Source of the DNA: Thamnaconus septentrionalis
Lineage: Eukaryota > Chordata > Actinopteri > Tetraodontiformes > Monacanthidae
Direction: 5' to 3'
Assembly: GCA_009823395.1 (NCBI GenBank)
Contig: CM020514.1
Span: 15,230,966-15,294,965, forward strand
DNA: 64,000 bases
Shown here: piece by piece, positions 11,893 through 23,466 of the stretch
How the letters are laid out: each line of letters starts with the position of its first letter
How positions within the stretch are numbered: the stretch's first letter is position 1
The notes under the pieces: generated by a model
Databases searched by the model: none
Seen by the model: the letters and a program-made list of their open reading frames with translations, nothing else
Told to the model about the DNA's origin: nothing
Made by a program: the position numbers and the translations under genes

Positions 11893-13085
11893 ATGTGCGA
11901 GCGGAATCCTCTCAATCCGGGATACGTCGGTTCTTTATTGAATTTCGCGCCCCCGGAGTCGCTCTACTTCTCCAACTTGCGCGGCAATGGAGCGCACATA
12001 CCCGGGCTGCATCAGCTCCCGTACAACAGGCGAGAGGTGTGCACGCTCCCGTGGACTTCTGCCTCAAGTTCGTGCGCGCCCGGAGCGGCGGCGGCGGCGG
12101 CGGCAGCAGCGCCGCAGAGCCACCGCGCCTTCAGCGGCTACTGTCCGCCCTTTCTGCCCAACTCGGGCTCACTGAGCTCGGCCGCCTCGGGCGGCCTCAT
12201 AAAGGCGCATGCGGACGACTCGGCTCGGTGCTTCACACACAAGGCTGAAGAGGAGGCCGCCAGGAGCGACGGCGTGTACGCGGGGGAGCACGGGGTCGCG
12301 GGCGAGCGCGGCTACTCCGAGCTGGACAGCCGCTCTCACGGCTCCTCGGCTCAGCTCGACCCGGATTCGGCGGATCCGCTCCATGTGAGCGGCGGCAAAC
12401 GAGATCAGAATCCCGTCCATCCATCTTCAAGTCACACTTGTTCCAGGGCGACTTTCCCAGAAGGTAAATAAAGGCTTCGGTTTTTCACAGAAGTGAGTTA
12501 GACTGTACAAGTGTCTTATCTATAGCGTGTTCTCCAATAATAACACTTGATTTTATTTTTTTTTAACGTAATGAGACTATTTCGTCTGGTTGACGTTTGT
12601 AGGTGAACTGTATAGAGTCTTTGCGTGTGTGTTTGTGTATACTTGTTTGATGCACATGGTCATTTTTACTTTTCCGTTCCTTCTATTATCTATAACAATA
12701 TAAAATAATTTTCTGACACGTTTTTTGACTAAACTATTGGTGTAATTTGTAAAATGTGCAGCAAAATCCACAAAAATCCCTATGTTAGGATATAATGGGG
12801 GAGAGCTTGATTGCTGAGGCTGTCCGTGTCTTCCTCCATTCCCCAGGTGCTTCGTGGTGCACGGCACAGATGAAGGGCAGGAAGAAGAGAAAGCCCTACT
12901 CCAAGCCGCAGCTGGCCGAACTCGAAAATGAATTTCTGATGAACGAATTCATCAACAGACAGAAGCGGAAGGAGCTGTCCGACAGGCTGGACCTGAGCGA
13001 CCAACAAGTGAAAATCTGGTTTCAGAACCGAAGAATGAAGAAGAAGAGGCTGATGATGCGCGAGCACGCGTTCTCCGCGTACTGA
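11893..13085 (+). CDS. hoxd12a: homeobox protein Hoxd12a
   Basis: Posterior (Abd-B class) Hox transcription factor for caudal axis and distal fin patterning. Two exons, 11893-12463 and 12847-13085, give 269 residues. The donor is GAAG|GTAAAT and the acceptor CCCCAG|GTGC, phase 1. I chose ATG 11893 because it gives the family start [18 protein letters not shown]; an in-frame ATG at 11887 adds only two residues. Exon 1 holds [17 protein letters not shown] and a nine-alanine run near residue 65. The homeodomain is residues 201-260 ([12 protein letters not shown] to [11 protein letters not shown]) with a nine-residue tail, as usual for Hox12. There is no YPWM hexapeptide, typical of the group. 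The homeodomain is intact; Hoxc12 is excluded by cluster context. Confidence 0.96.
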
Positions 13086-13289
13086 TGGGCCTTTGGACTT
13101 GATCGTGACCAGCGGTGCGCGCACTCACTCACAACAGAATATGTTGCGTGGATGCTGCAGAACATCACATGACCGAGCCCACGGTCCGTGGCGTCCTCTT
13201 GTATTTATGAATGTGCAAAATGTTTATATTCCTGTCACATACTGAGATACGTTTATATAAACTTCAACTATCTAAGCTGATATAATGCA

Positions 13290-13295
13290 AATAAA
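13290..13295 (+). terminator. poly(A) signal of hoxd12a
   Basis: AATAAA about 205 bases after the hoxd12a stop, the first canonical signal after the gene. Confidence 0.6.
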
Positions 13296-14904
13296 GTTGT
13301 TTTATCTCTCTTTCGTGCATGTTTATGATAAATTTAATACTCGGACGTCCAAATGCGTAAAAGGCCCGGGTTCTCTTTTTGGCCTGTAGCCGTCGTATAA
13401 ACCTTTAATGCTATATCTATTTCTTATCTATCTTAAATTCTACACCGATTTAAACTTTAAGCGCTTCTAATGTGTTTTTTGTGTGTGTTTTGCTTACTTG
13501 CTGCCCTGCGCACGTGAAGTGTAATGCAGTCAAGTTCATGTTTACAATCGGGGCAAAGCGTCAACAGAAATCTGTATTAGAAATACATATATATTACGAC
13601 TGCATGTCTATTTCTGAATTGCTGTTGTTCAATTATACTCCCGTTTTTTGTTGATTGTAATTTGAAGTTGTGTCGTTGTTTGTAGACTTTAAATGCGAGA
13701 CATGCGCCTCGTTGATTTCGCTGCATCGTGTTCACTGAACATGTCCGCAAAAAGAAAACGTGAGGGATGGGAGACATCATCCTCGGGACTACACTGTAAT
13801 TGTGGTGAATTAGAGTGTGCTTTTTGTATTTCCTAAGACATTCATTTGTAAATCCTCCAGGACGCACAGCAGAATTCGGCCAACGACCCTTTACCAATGG
13901 ATAGAGGATTTTGTAAAAAAAAATAATAAAATAAACAACATAAAATGGATGCAAGCTGCACATTAATACGTTTTTTAAAAAAAAATAAAGATTATTTTAA
14001 ATCTTATGTACACTTTGTTGTCCGTCATCTGACACATTTTATAGTTTTGTTTTTTAAGTTTTGTATCATTTGGGAAGTTTATCTTCCAGGCCGAATATGT
14101 CGGCAGTGTGTTGTTTCACGATCACCCCTTGCTTAATTGTTCACTTGAAATAATTTAATATAAAATTGTCCTTAACGTTTCATCCGTATTTACACATGGT
14201 TGCAAAGAAAGAAATTCACAAGAAAATCGTGAGTGGTTTCTATTTTTTTCCCTCTTTTGTTAGTTTCGCCAACTACAGCAATGAAAATACGTCGAATCTG
14301 ACATCCAATAAAATGTAGCTATTTGTTCCTCTCTTCTTTTTTTCTTTTCTTTTTTTTTTTTTTTTTTAAAAAAGGCTGTTTCTACGTTGTTCCATTCTTA
14401 AACCCCAGTCACTCAGTTTTAAGGAGTGGGGTTTATGATTCAGTCGAGGAAAAATAATGTTTACACCAAGGCGCCTTTTTTGGTTTGAGTCGTGGCTTCC
14501 TCAATTATTTCCATGCGACGCCTCACTTTGTTATATAAACAGGAACGGGCTCTAAATTCAACCTCGGCCGAACAGATCCACTGTTATTCAAATGTAGCTT
14601 GGGCTTATTTTGAATGCATGTTTGATGCATTTTTATGAACCGTTCTACTAGAAAATGTTTATTTTTTATGTAAAGTCAGATGCCTCGCTTTTTAGGGAGT
14701 ACTGGTCCATTTTATAGTGACGTGTAATTATTTTATTAGATTTCCACGCTGTGTTTGAGCCCGGAGGTCACTAGTGTGTCACCGCCCTTGTCGAGGCAGG
14801 CAGAAGTCCAAGTTTCATCTATCAAACAATCTCCTCCACTCTCGCAGCCCATCAAACATTTGCAGTGCTGGATCGACATGATCCCTCCATTACATTTTCC
14901 CCTC

Positions 14905-14952
14905 CTCATCATCATCATCATCATCATCATCATCACCATCATCATGATCATC
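14905..14952. repeat. (ATC)n microsatellite
   Basis: Trinucleotide run with minor interruptions between hoxd12a and hoxd11a. Confidence 0.9.
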
Positions 14953-15983
14953 GCCGCAAACTGTCTGCGGGACGTCGCACTGCAGCCACGGGAGAGGCTC
15001 ATGCAAATCACATTAGCGTTGCAGAGACAATAACGTGTGAATGAAACGTGATGATGTGACTTCTGAATGTGTCATCACCACTGTAAATATTCAACTCCGT
15101 GTGTATGTGTTAATAGTCCTAACGCATGGCTACATCTTGGATCCTTGTTTTGTTAGATATTTTTTCCATCTTGTTTTGTTCAGTAGTTAGTGTAGTTAAA
15201 CACACTTCCAACTTTCTCCTCCTGCTCTCACTGCCTCAAAGGGCCGCAGAGGCTTTTCTAGGGGGCCGATACTGAACGTTTTCTTCTCGCCTTTTTTGTG
15301 GCTTTATTGCTTTACAGCCGGGCATCGTCATGCATTTCTGGGCGGCTGAAGATAGTGGGGGCGCCATAACAAAGTTAAGGTCAAGTTAGTAGACTGTGCA
15401 TTTCTACCTACTACTATTTCACCCCCCACTATATTCGCCTAATACCCAATGCGAACCAATTGATAACCATCCATCTTGTGCTGGTTGGGGTGAATTTTGC
15501 ACTTAATCAAGCTCAGCAATGCAGCAATGAAGGCGTAATTTGAAGGCGCATTGAACGTCTGCTCGGATTGCTCTGTTTCCTTCCCTAATTTGGAGTTAAC
15601 CTTTTTTTTTTTTTTTTTTTTAAATTGATTAACCACTTTGCGAATATTTACAAACAGGCCGAATGTAGCATTACATTTCTAGTGCGTTCTAATTGAATTA
15701 TTTATTTTATTAGTATTTTTGACTGGTCGTACAACTTTTAGCAAGTTCAACAAAAGCATACACGTAAACATAAATAGTTTTATTTTATTTTTGCTATTTT
15801 TATGGAAGGATATTATGTCTAACGTTACTGCACGAATAAAGCTGTAAGCAGAAGTTCCGCTCGGATAGGCTTAATATTATTAAGAGCAACGCCGCTGTTG
15901 ATCGTAATGTCTTGGTATACAAAAAAGGGTTTAATGACACAAAAAAACACAATAACATCTATAATTGTTAAGAAAAAAAAATA

Positions 15984-16279
15984 CACTACCAGTCAAAACT
16001 TTGGACACACCCTCTCATGCAATTTTTTTTTATCTTTACAACTTTCGACACTCCAGATAGATACTGAAGACATCGAATATATGAGCAACATATATGTAAT
16101 TATGCAGCAAAGAAAAACACGTTAAATAACTCTAAATATGCTTTTTTTGTGTGAAAACGTGTTTGATTTTACACTTTTAATGTCTCCTACAGAATTCCGT
16201 GTGTGTTCCCACGTAGTCATGAGAATGAAAGAAAATACATTAAATTCATAGGGTGTGTCCAAACTTTTCACTGGTTGTG
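15984..16279. mobile_element. Tc1/mariner-like MITE, copy A
   Basis: About 296 bp with terminal inverted repeats, CACTACCAGTCAAAACTTTG at the left and CCAAACTTTTCACTGGTTGTG at the right, flanked on each side by TA. This is a common fish non-autonomous DNA transposon; the TA duplication fits Tc1/mariner-type mobilisation. A related copy lies at 32238-32587. No transposase is encoded. Confidence 0.8.
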
Positions 16280-16763
16280 TATAAATAACGAGATGATGCA
16301 AAGCAACAGGTCGCGTTTGTCTTTGTAACCGTGTAAAAACAAAACAATTTAACTTCAGAATCATGATGCTTTCGTCACCTTAATTTTACAGTTGCTTGTA
16401 GTTAGCAGTTTGGAGTACTTTATTTTTTACATTACAATTTATCTGTTTTTTCTTATTAATCCATTTTTGGTACGAAAAAAAACAGCTCTTAGATTTTTTC
16501 GTTTTCGGTGAAAGGACAAACCGTGTGCTCTGCGTGTGTTCCTGGCCGAGACTTTGAAAGAGCACCGTGCGAAAAGTTGAGGCCAGACCACAAAAGCTGC
16601 TCTCACCCCCCAATAACAATAAACTCAGCCGCCTTTAAGCTACTTCCACAGCCTGTGACCTTCAGGTTTAAGACGGCGAGGAATCTGCGGGCTCCTTTGA
16701 CCATAACACTGCCCTTCAAATCAGAGCTGTTTACAGTCAACTAACTGTTTACTCGAGGAACAT

Positions 16764-16776
16764 CTATATATATATA

Positions 16777-16841
<65 letters not shown>
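16764..16841. repeat. (TA)n microsatellite
   Basis: About 78 bases of alternating TA with one interruption. Confidence 0.95.
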
Positions 16842-16846
<5 letters not shown>

Positions 16847-17997
16847 AATTGCTCGCCTGAAAAATATCCTGCGTTTGCATATATTGATAGAATTCGTAAA
16901 TTTCTTCGTATACGTGCAACAAACGTTAAAGCGTACTCACAGAAGGGGGGGGGGATAAAATGCAAATATTTACGACGGCTGAAGACGCGGTATCCGTCCA
17001 CCAGTGTTCTCCAAATGGAGAAGAGGCCCTGCAGGCTGCAACCATGGCTGCCACCACCGCACTCTAACATGTTGTGGTTGCAGAGGCTTGTTGCTCACAG
17101 TTTTCTGGATATCGCCGACACCGCATACGGTCAAAGGCTTTTTTGGGACTTGGCCCTTCTTACACGTGGAGACTGTAAGCAATTTACCCAGATTACGCCC
17201 CTGTGCCATCTGATAATGCACTGATGTGGGAAGCTTGATTTATATTTTATTTTTCCAAAAAAAAAAAAAAGTATACTCGTCCAGCTTGCAGTTATTAATG
17301 TTCTGTAGTCGGAATAAGATGAGAAACCAAGCGGCACAAACGTGTGAGGATGATTATTGAAAGCAGATTTTTTTAAATCTGCAGTGCACATGTGCTACGT
17401 ATTTTTTACGCTTTCTCCACAGAATGATAACTATGCACTTGTGTAATATTTTTGGGGATTTTTTTCCTCTTTGTTCTGGTACAATGGGACTATCTGTGTC
17501 CCAATTTGCTGTAGGCCATGCATGCAGGGAGGGTTATATGCTCGGTTTGAATCCATACATCTATTCCATGCATCCTACATGACCCGCATTCTGCTGCACG
17601 GCGTGCGTACGAAATCAACCCCCTGATCCTCATATGAACACTTAATGAGCCGCATGTGAATCGTAATCCCGCAAAACGCTCCGATGTGAATGTGCGGCTT
17701 GTTGCCACCTAACTCGAGCTTCACACGTGAAACGAGGTCAACGTTCTCCAAACGCAACGTGTTGCTGCGCAGAATGACTGCCGTTGTGCGCCACATTTTT
17801 GCCGCAAATTAATTGCGAGAACGAGATGATGTAGCTGTAAAGCTTTCAATTATATATTCCGGCGCTGCCTCCCATTTTTCCTCTCTCTCTTTCCCTCCCT
17901 CCTCTCCCTCTTCCTCCTCTTCTTCCTCTTCTTCCTCTCCTTGCCGTGAACCATAGGGCCAGCAGGCTGGAGAGGAGTTTCCTCCGCAGCCAGCCAG

Positions 17998-18097
17998 CCA
18001 ATAGAGTCCCTCGCATGCGCTCACATGGAGTTTCTCTGGACAGTTTTTTAATGACTGATATTGATGTATGGTAATTTTCCTGGCTGGGATCACATGA
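17998..18097. promoter_or_regulatory. hoxd11a proximal promoter: CCAAT box and two E-boxes
   Basis: CCAAT at 17998-18002, TCACATGG at 18021-18028 and TCACATGA at 18090-18097; the last is about 210 bases before the hoxd11a start. The same two motif types occur in front of the other Hox genes here. Confidence 0.5.
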
Positions 18098-18305
18098 CAC
18101 AATTACCTCAAGAATCGATCAAGATGTATTGCAGGTCTGCCTGCGTTTCCGATTTTTTCTCCCCGGCGGGATCCACGCACACGCCCGTCGCGCTTCAGAT
18201 GGGCAAAGTTTAGCGCGGCCGCGTTGCCCCCTCACCCCCCTAAAAAAAAACAACATTTTTTTTCCTCCGTGGCGAAGAAGAGGGGAAAAGAGGGGAAGAG
18301 AAGAT

Positions 18306-19394
18306 ATGACGGAATACGATGATCGCAGCTGCGCGTCAAATATGTACTTGCCGAGCTGCACTTACTACGTGTCGGCGCCAGATTTTACATCGGTCTCCTC
18401 GTTTCTACCGCAGAACACGTCGTGCCAGATCAATTTCCCGTACTCTCCAAACATAGCCCAGGTCCAACCTGTTCGAGAAGTCGCTTTCAGGGATTACGGA
18501 CTGGACCATCCCGGCAAATGGCACTACAGGGGAAATTACGCGTCGTACTACTCGACGGACGAGATCATGCACCGGGACTTGATCCAGCAGTCGCCCGGCG
18601 GCAGGGCGGACGTGAGGTTCAAAAACGACTCCTTGTACGGCCACCGAGGTGCGAGCGGCTCGCCATGCGGCTTCTTCACCGGGATCGGCCGGAACGGGGT
18701 TCTCCCCCAGGGCTTCGACCAGTTCCTGGACGCCAACTCGGACAAGCCCACTGCCGAGCCCCACAAACAAAAGACAGACTATAGTGCTGCTCCCACGGAT
18801 GCTGCCAACAACAAACAGCAGCAGCAGCAGCAGCAGCCAGGCTTTGACCAAGCTGGAGGAGAACAAAGCTGAGCCGAGCGGCAGCGTCGACGAGGACTCA
18901 TCCTCCAACTGCGGCGACAAGAGCAACCAACACAGTGAGTCTCGACTATCTCCCTCCCTTTGTTTTGGTTTTGTTGTTTTTGTTGTCTTGAGGAAGGTGT
19001 GCAAAGCTGGCAATAAGACGGACAATGGAGCGCCTGCGCTGCTCTGGGTCCACTGCAGCGGTCGTTCAGGGGTTATGTGTCTCTTTTATAAGCATGCAAA
19101 AGCCTTTATATCCTATTAAGGTTTATTTTACGGCTGTAAAGGTATTTACAATGGGAAACGGTTAAGTAAGCGTGCTTTAAGGGTAACCTTGTGCCTCATA
19201 ATGATACTGTGCTCCTGGAAAAGAAGGGTTTCTGTTGACAGAGACGTTGAAAAGTTAACACCGAGTCTGACCGTCTTGTTTTGGATCAACTCGCGTACTG
19301 TTTAAAACTGCAATAACGACAATTTGCAGAATATGTGATGCGTTGATGCGTCTTTTCTTGCCGATTTAATATAGACTGTGCAGATAGTTTAATG

Positions 19395-19455
<61 letters not shown>

Positions 19456-19788
19456 AGAAAGCGAGGCCTTTGTGCACAAATACTACCTGCAATACGGTCA
19501 GTGCTTCTACTAACGACTTTTCGTTTCATTTTCCTCCCTTTTCCTCTCCCAGATCCGTCAACCAAAGCCAGGAAGAAACGGTGTCCTTACACCAAATACC
19601 AGATCCGAGAACTTGAACGAGAGTTTTTCTTCAACGTGTACATAAACAAAGAGAAACGGCTGCAACTGTCCAGGATGCTGAACCTGTCCGACCGACAGGT
19701 GAAGATCTGGTTCCAGAACCGGAGAATGAAGGAGAAGAAGCTCAACCGCGACCGCCTACAGTATTTCACAGGAAACCCACTCTTCTGA
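18306..19788 (+). CDS. hoxd11a: homeobox protein Hoxd11a, with a frame break in exon 1
   Basis: Posterior Hox transcription factor. Exon 1 runs from ATG 18306 (family start [20 protein letters not shown]) to donor ACACA|GTGAGT at 18934; exon 2 is 19553-19788 (CTCCCAG|AT, phase 1), carrying the homeodomain [12 protein letters not shown] to NRRMKEKK and the standard end [20 protein letters not shown] and VLPQGFDQF mark exon 1. The exon 1 frame stays open to a stop at 18870-18872, but exon 2 joins only to the other frame, which reads [20 protein letters not shown] to the donor. The coding total is 865 bases, one too many. The break lies between about 18780 and 18860, next to a CAG run (18819-18838), most simply an extra C at 18848-18849. 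Read literally, the product stops at 188 residues without a homeodomain; otherwise 287. A sequencing or assembly error is at least as likely as a true mutation. Confidence 0.93.
18819..18838 (+). repeat. CAG run (polyglutamine) in hoxd11a exon 1
   Basis: About seven tandem CAG codons in the variable linker of Hoxd11a, ending about 10 bases before the suspected one-base frame break. Confidence 0.85.
19396..19453. repeat. (TG)n microsatellite in hoxd11a intron
   Basis: About 58 bases of TG in the intron, roughly 100 bases before the exon 2 acceptor. Confidence 0.95.
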
Positions 19789-19795
19789 TACATCT

Positions 19796-19796
<1 letters not shown>

Positions 19797-19868
<72 letters not shown>
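19797..19868. repeat. (AC)n microsatellite at hoxd11a stop
   Basis: About 72 bases of AC beginning 8 bases after the hoxd11a stop codon, so it is inside the 3' UTR. With the complementary (TG)n tract in the intron it brackets exon 2. Confidence 0.95.
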
Positions 19869-19870
<2 letters not shown>

Positions 19871-20162
19871 ACAAAAGATGGTCCCTCTGCGTATATGAGC
19901 CCTTTTCACGTCGCAAACGTTCTTTTTTTTCCCCTTTTTTTTTGTTTACAAAAATCCGCTAAGTCTTGCTATAAATTTCTGCACTTATTTATTTTTCTTC
20001 ATTTATTTCCGCTTCAAAGGCAGCAAAAGTTTCAGCAAAAGCGCGACGTCTGTGCTCTAAAATCTATTTGTAAACTTCTGTGCAGCCTTTGTTTTATCCC
20101 CCCTCCTCCTTGTGTAGTCCATTTGTAAGGCGCATGTACAAAAGCTACAAGCTACGGTGTGA

Positions 20163-20168
20163 AATAAA
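20163..20168 (+). terminator. poly(A) signal of hoxd11a
   Basis: AATAAA about 375 bases after the hoxd11a stop, the first canonical signal downstream. Confidence 0.55.
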
Positions 20169-21696
20169 GTAGACACGACACAACTGTTTGTATCATAGTT
20201 ATATCTTTATCCCGTGAACTTCACCGAGCCGTGCGAAAGGTTTCCCTTCATTTTAGTCGCTTCCACAAAATCCTCCAATGGACAAATTTTGGGGTCCCAG
20301 CGGCGCGTCGTGCGTTTTACACCCTTTGCTTTCAAGTGTGGGCTGTTTACTAAACCTTGAACCGTCTAGACAGTACAATAAACGCAGCTGTAAATGTCTA
20401 AATAGGGGGGCAATTTGGACTTTGGTGCCCCAACCCCCCAAGACCACAAGTCTGACTGAGAATCCGAGTTAGTTCTCACTTCAAGAAATGTTTGAAGGAA
20501 CGAACTCACGCTCCTTGTTGGAATACCTACATTTCACCAGAGTTGGCTGAGGGAGGAAATTCTGAAAACAAAAAGCGGGTAAATGTTCTGTAATTTTCAC
20601 CCATTTTCATTAAATTGTCTAATTGGAATAAATTGAGTTTATTTTCCTGCTAATTTGAGTTTTTAAATACTGTCTTTAATTATTAGAGGCGTAACATTTT
20701 CATTCCTATGCACTTATTTAACGTAAGGCGTCACTTCACGCCGGGTTTTTCAGTGTTGCACCGCAGAGACGCTGAATAAATCTGTACATTGATTGCTTTA
20801 CTGATAATCAATTCGATGCCTGTTTAGGCCAAGGCGTCGTTTTTCCTCATATCGCAACAATTGTTATGCAAGATGGGGAAAAAGTTTACCGATGAGTAAG
20901 TATTAATTTAATCTGTGCACCCAATCAAAGGTTATTTCCCATAAAGACTATTAGGAAACTGGAGTTTCATTTAGCGTTTAATTGGGTCGCAATCATGTCC
21001 CACAGTTAAATGGTCCTACCAACTGTGCTGAGAAGGCTTTAGCTTCGCTTCTCGCTGTATCCACATGAGGGCAGACTTGCAGCTTTTGGCCGCCGGTGGA
21101 GATGCAACCGCTGAGCCAAATTTTTCAAATCGAGCGAGCGTGGAAATCATAAAGTAATCCTTTCAACACGGCCCGATTCTTGTTTCGACTTCACAGAGGA
21201 GAAGCATGAATGATGTCGCGTTGCGACTCAATGTGAATTAGTGCACTTGTTTATGTGTGTATGTGGGGGGGGGGGCACTCTGCAGCACGTTAGTGTTTCT
21301 CTGCAAAACGAAGAAGCAAAACGCCGGGCTTTATGAGTGATTGATTCTGTTTCTGTCTTTGTTAGACCACAAGTGAACTGCAGTTCACGTATGAGAATGT
21401 TGAAATATGAAGCCAAAATGCTCCTCAAATCTGCTTTTGTCAACCTAATTTGTTCTCTTGGCGACAGACTTACCTCTATTAATGCGAATATTGTGGATTT
21501 GTGGAAAAGTATGGGCAGCCTACGAATATTATTTACACTTTTCGTCATTATGCTTTTCTGTGTTTATTTTATTTTAGTGTATTTTTAAGAAAAAAAATGT
21601 TAAAGATTATCTTGAAGGAAACACGTTGTGCTGAAATCGAAGACTTTTCTGTACCCGAAAATAATTATTTTTAAAAAAATACTTATATTTTGTGTT

Positions 21697-21697
21697 T

Positions 21698-21732
<35 letters not shown>

Positions 21733-21769
21733 GTTGTTGTTATTGTTATTATTATTATTAGTATTATTC
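21697..21769. repeat. (TTA)n microsatellite
   Basis: Imperfect TTA/TTG trinucleotide tract between hoxd11a and hoxd10a. Confidence 0.9.
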
Positions 21770-22227
21770 AACACATAAACACGTTTCAATTTATTTGTTT
21801 TTCTACGTACTTTTACAATTTGTGTATTTGTGGTTGTAATGATTATGCCTGGAGAATTAATTCCCATATTAAAGAAACTTTTCTGCAGACGACAGCTTCA
21901 CATAATGTGAAATTGCATTTTGTTCTTTAATAATTTTCTCTTTCACACTCAATTACCGATACAAAAATCAGCGCTGTCGCGTTTCTTGTGGCGTTTGTAA
22001 CCCAAACCGTAGAACGCAAAGCAAAAATGGATTTTAATCAATTTATTTTTGTGTTTGTGAATAATGTTGGAACAAGATGATGCCTGTGGTCTAAATATGG
22101 TGTCTCTGAGTTAAACACGCCCTTCCAAATAAGGACCATGGAGCTGTGGGATCAGAAGACCACCACACCGCAGTCTTTCTTTACTGGTAAAAAGATCGCG
22201 GATCTCGTAGCTTCCGTAGGATACTTT

Positions 22228-22230
<3 letters not shown>

Positions 22231-22286
<56 letters not shown>
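22231..22286. repeat. (GT)n microsatellite
   Basis: About 56 bases of uninterrupted GT. Confidence 0.95.
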
Positions 22287-22287
<1 letters not shown>

Positions 22288-23331
22288 TTTCCATTCACAG
22301 ACAAAACCTACGGAGCCCCAAAAATCTAAACATGCTCACACAAGTCTTTATTTCCATTGTTTAATTTAAACCCTGATGCAAAGCTCATTTCAATTCTAAT
22401 TCTTAGTAACATATCTGAATAACATTTGTAATTTGAAATGATACGTAAAAATTTACATTTCTGACAAACCCCTGCACTTTTTAAACCTCCACGGACTCAT
22501 CCTAATCTAAATGGGCGGGCGCTTTAGTGTCATTTAACTAAATAATACTTTAAATATACTAAATAATTCTTTAAATATTCTAGAATGCTTTGCTGGTGTT
22601 AGAAACATACCGAGCAAATCAGTATTTAAAAATGTTCTCCTTTCTTCGTACAGATTCAACTCAGCATGACACATGGAAATGTAACCCAACAATCCCCAAA
22701 ACAGTTAAATAAATAAATAAATACATAAATATTATTTTAAAAAAACAAACACGCATAGAAAAAAATCTTAACTATGCACTTTTAGTGATGTGATGTGTTT
22801 TGGACTTCATGACCTTGCAGTTGTGTGAAGTCATGTTGCCGGGGAGTCTTTGAGTCATTCATCCTTTTTATATATTAGATTCGCTGGACTTTTAAATAGT
22901 CTGCAGTTGTCACCGATGCACCGTTTATGCACTATTGTGCACGTGCGTGCGTGCGAACACAGACACACACACTTGCCCTTAGTCTCTCTCTTCATAAAGA
23001 AACACAGTTCTTCTAAAGGTTCTGCAAACCTCTCCCCCATGTTTCTTCCTTGTCAAAGTGTTGAGAGAGTTGCAGTGTCGCGCTGCTCGGTGTCCTCTCC
23101 AACTTAGATCATTATTTTTATTTTTACCGTTTTTGGCACAGCCCTTTACCCCCCCCCCCCCCTTTTTTTTTTTTTCTTTTCTGCCGTTCACCAATTTCAA
23201 GTCCGCGTTGTAGGTGTCGCTGTTGACCACGACTGCAGCCGCAGTGCGAGTGCTGGCAGGAGTGGGTGTGTGGTGGTGGTTGGGGAGGAGGAGGAGGCAG
23301 AGGCAGCGTCTCAAGGCCATTTTCAAATCTC

Positions 23332-23352
23332 ATTGGTGGGCTTGTCATGTGG
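23332..23352 (+). promoter_or_regulatory. hoxd10a promoter: CCAAT/E-box pair
   Basis: ATTGG (inverted CCAAT) at 23332-23336, then 8 bases, then the E-box TCATGTGG at 23345-23352; 115 bases before the hoxd10a ATG. Same arrangement and spacing as the hoxd9a and hoxd4a promoters. Confidence 0.55.
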
Positions 23353-23466
23353 TCGGGAGGCATCCTGACTCGCACAGGAGATTGTTTTTCCTAGACATGT
23401 CAGCCTCCAAAGGACATCTCTCTCTCCTCCAACCAACCTAACCCACACCCCCACTTTTTTAAAAAC

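Larger units (their letters stand above)
13086..18305. other. hoxd12a-hoxd11a intergenic region
   Basis: About 5.2 kb without a gene: the hoxd12a 3' UTR, a TA-flanked MITE (15984-16279), (ATC)n at 14905-14952, (TA)n at 16764-16841, a pyrimidine-rich tract at 17880-17941 and the hoxd11a promoter with a CCAAT box and two E-boxes. Open frames here are short and carry no domain. Confidence 0.6.
19789..23466. other. hoxd11a-hoxd10a intergenic region
   Basis: No gene recognised. Contains the hoxd11a 3' UTR, a (TTA)n tract (21697-21769), a (GT)n tract (22231-22286), a weak CTCF-like match CCACATGAGGGCAG at 21061-21074 and the hoxd10a promoter. An open frame at 21337-21588 has no domain signature. 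Confidence 0.6.

Noticed and set aside
18649..19119. Separate 156-codon gene downstream of hoxd11a start
   Set aside because: Its first part is the wrong frame of conserved exon 1 and its later part continues hoxd11a to the splice donor, so it is evidence for the frame break and not a gene.
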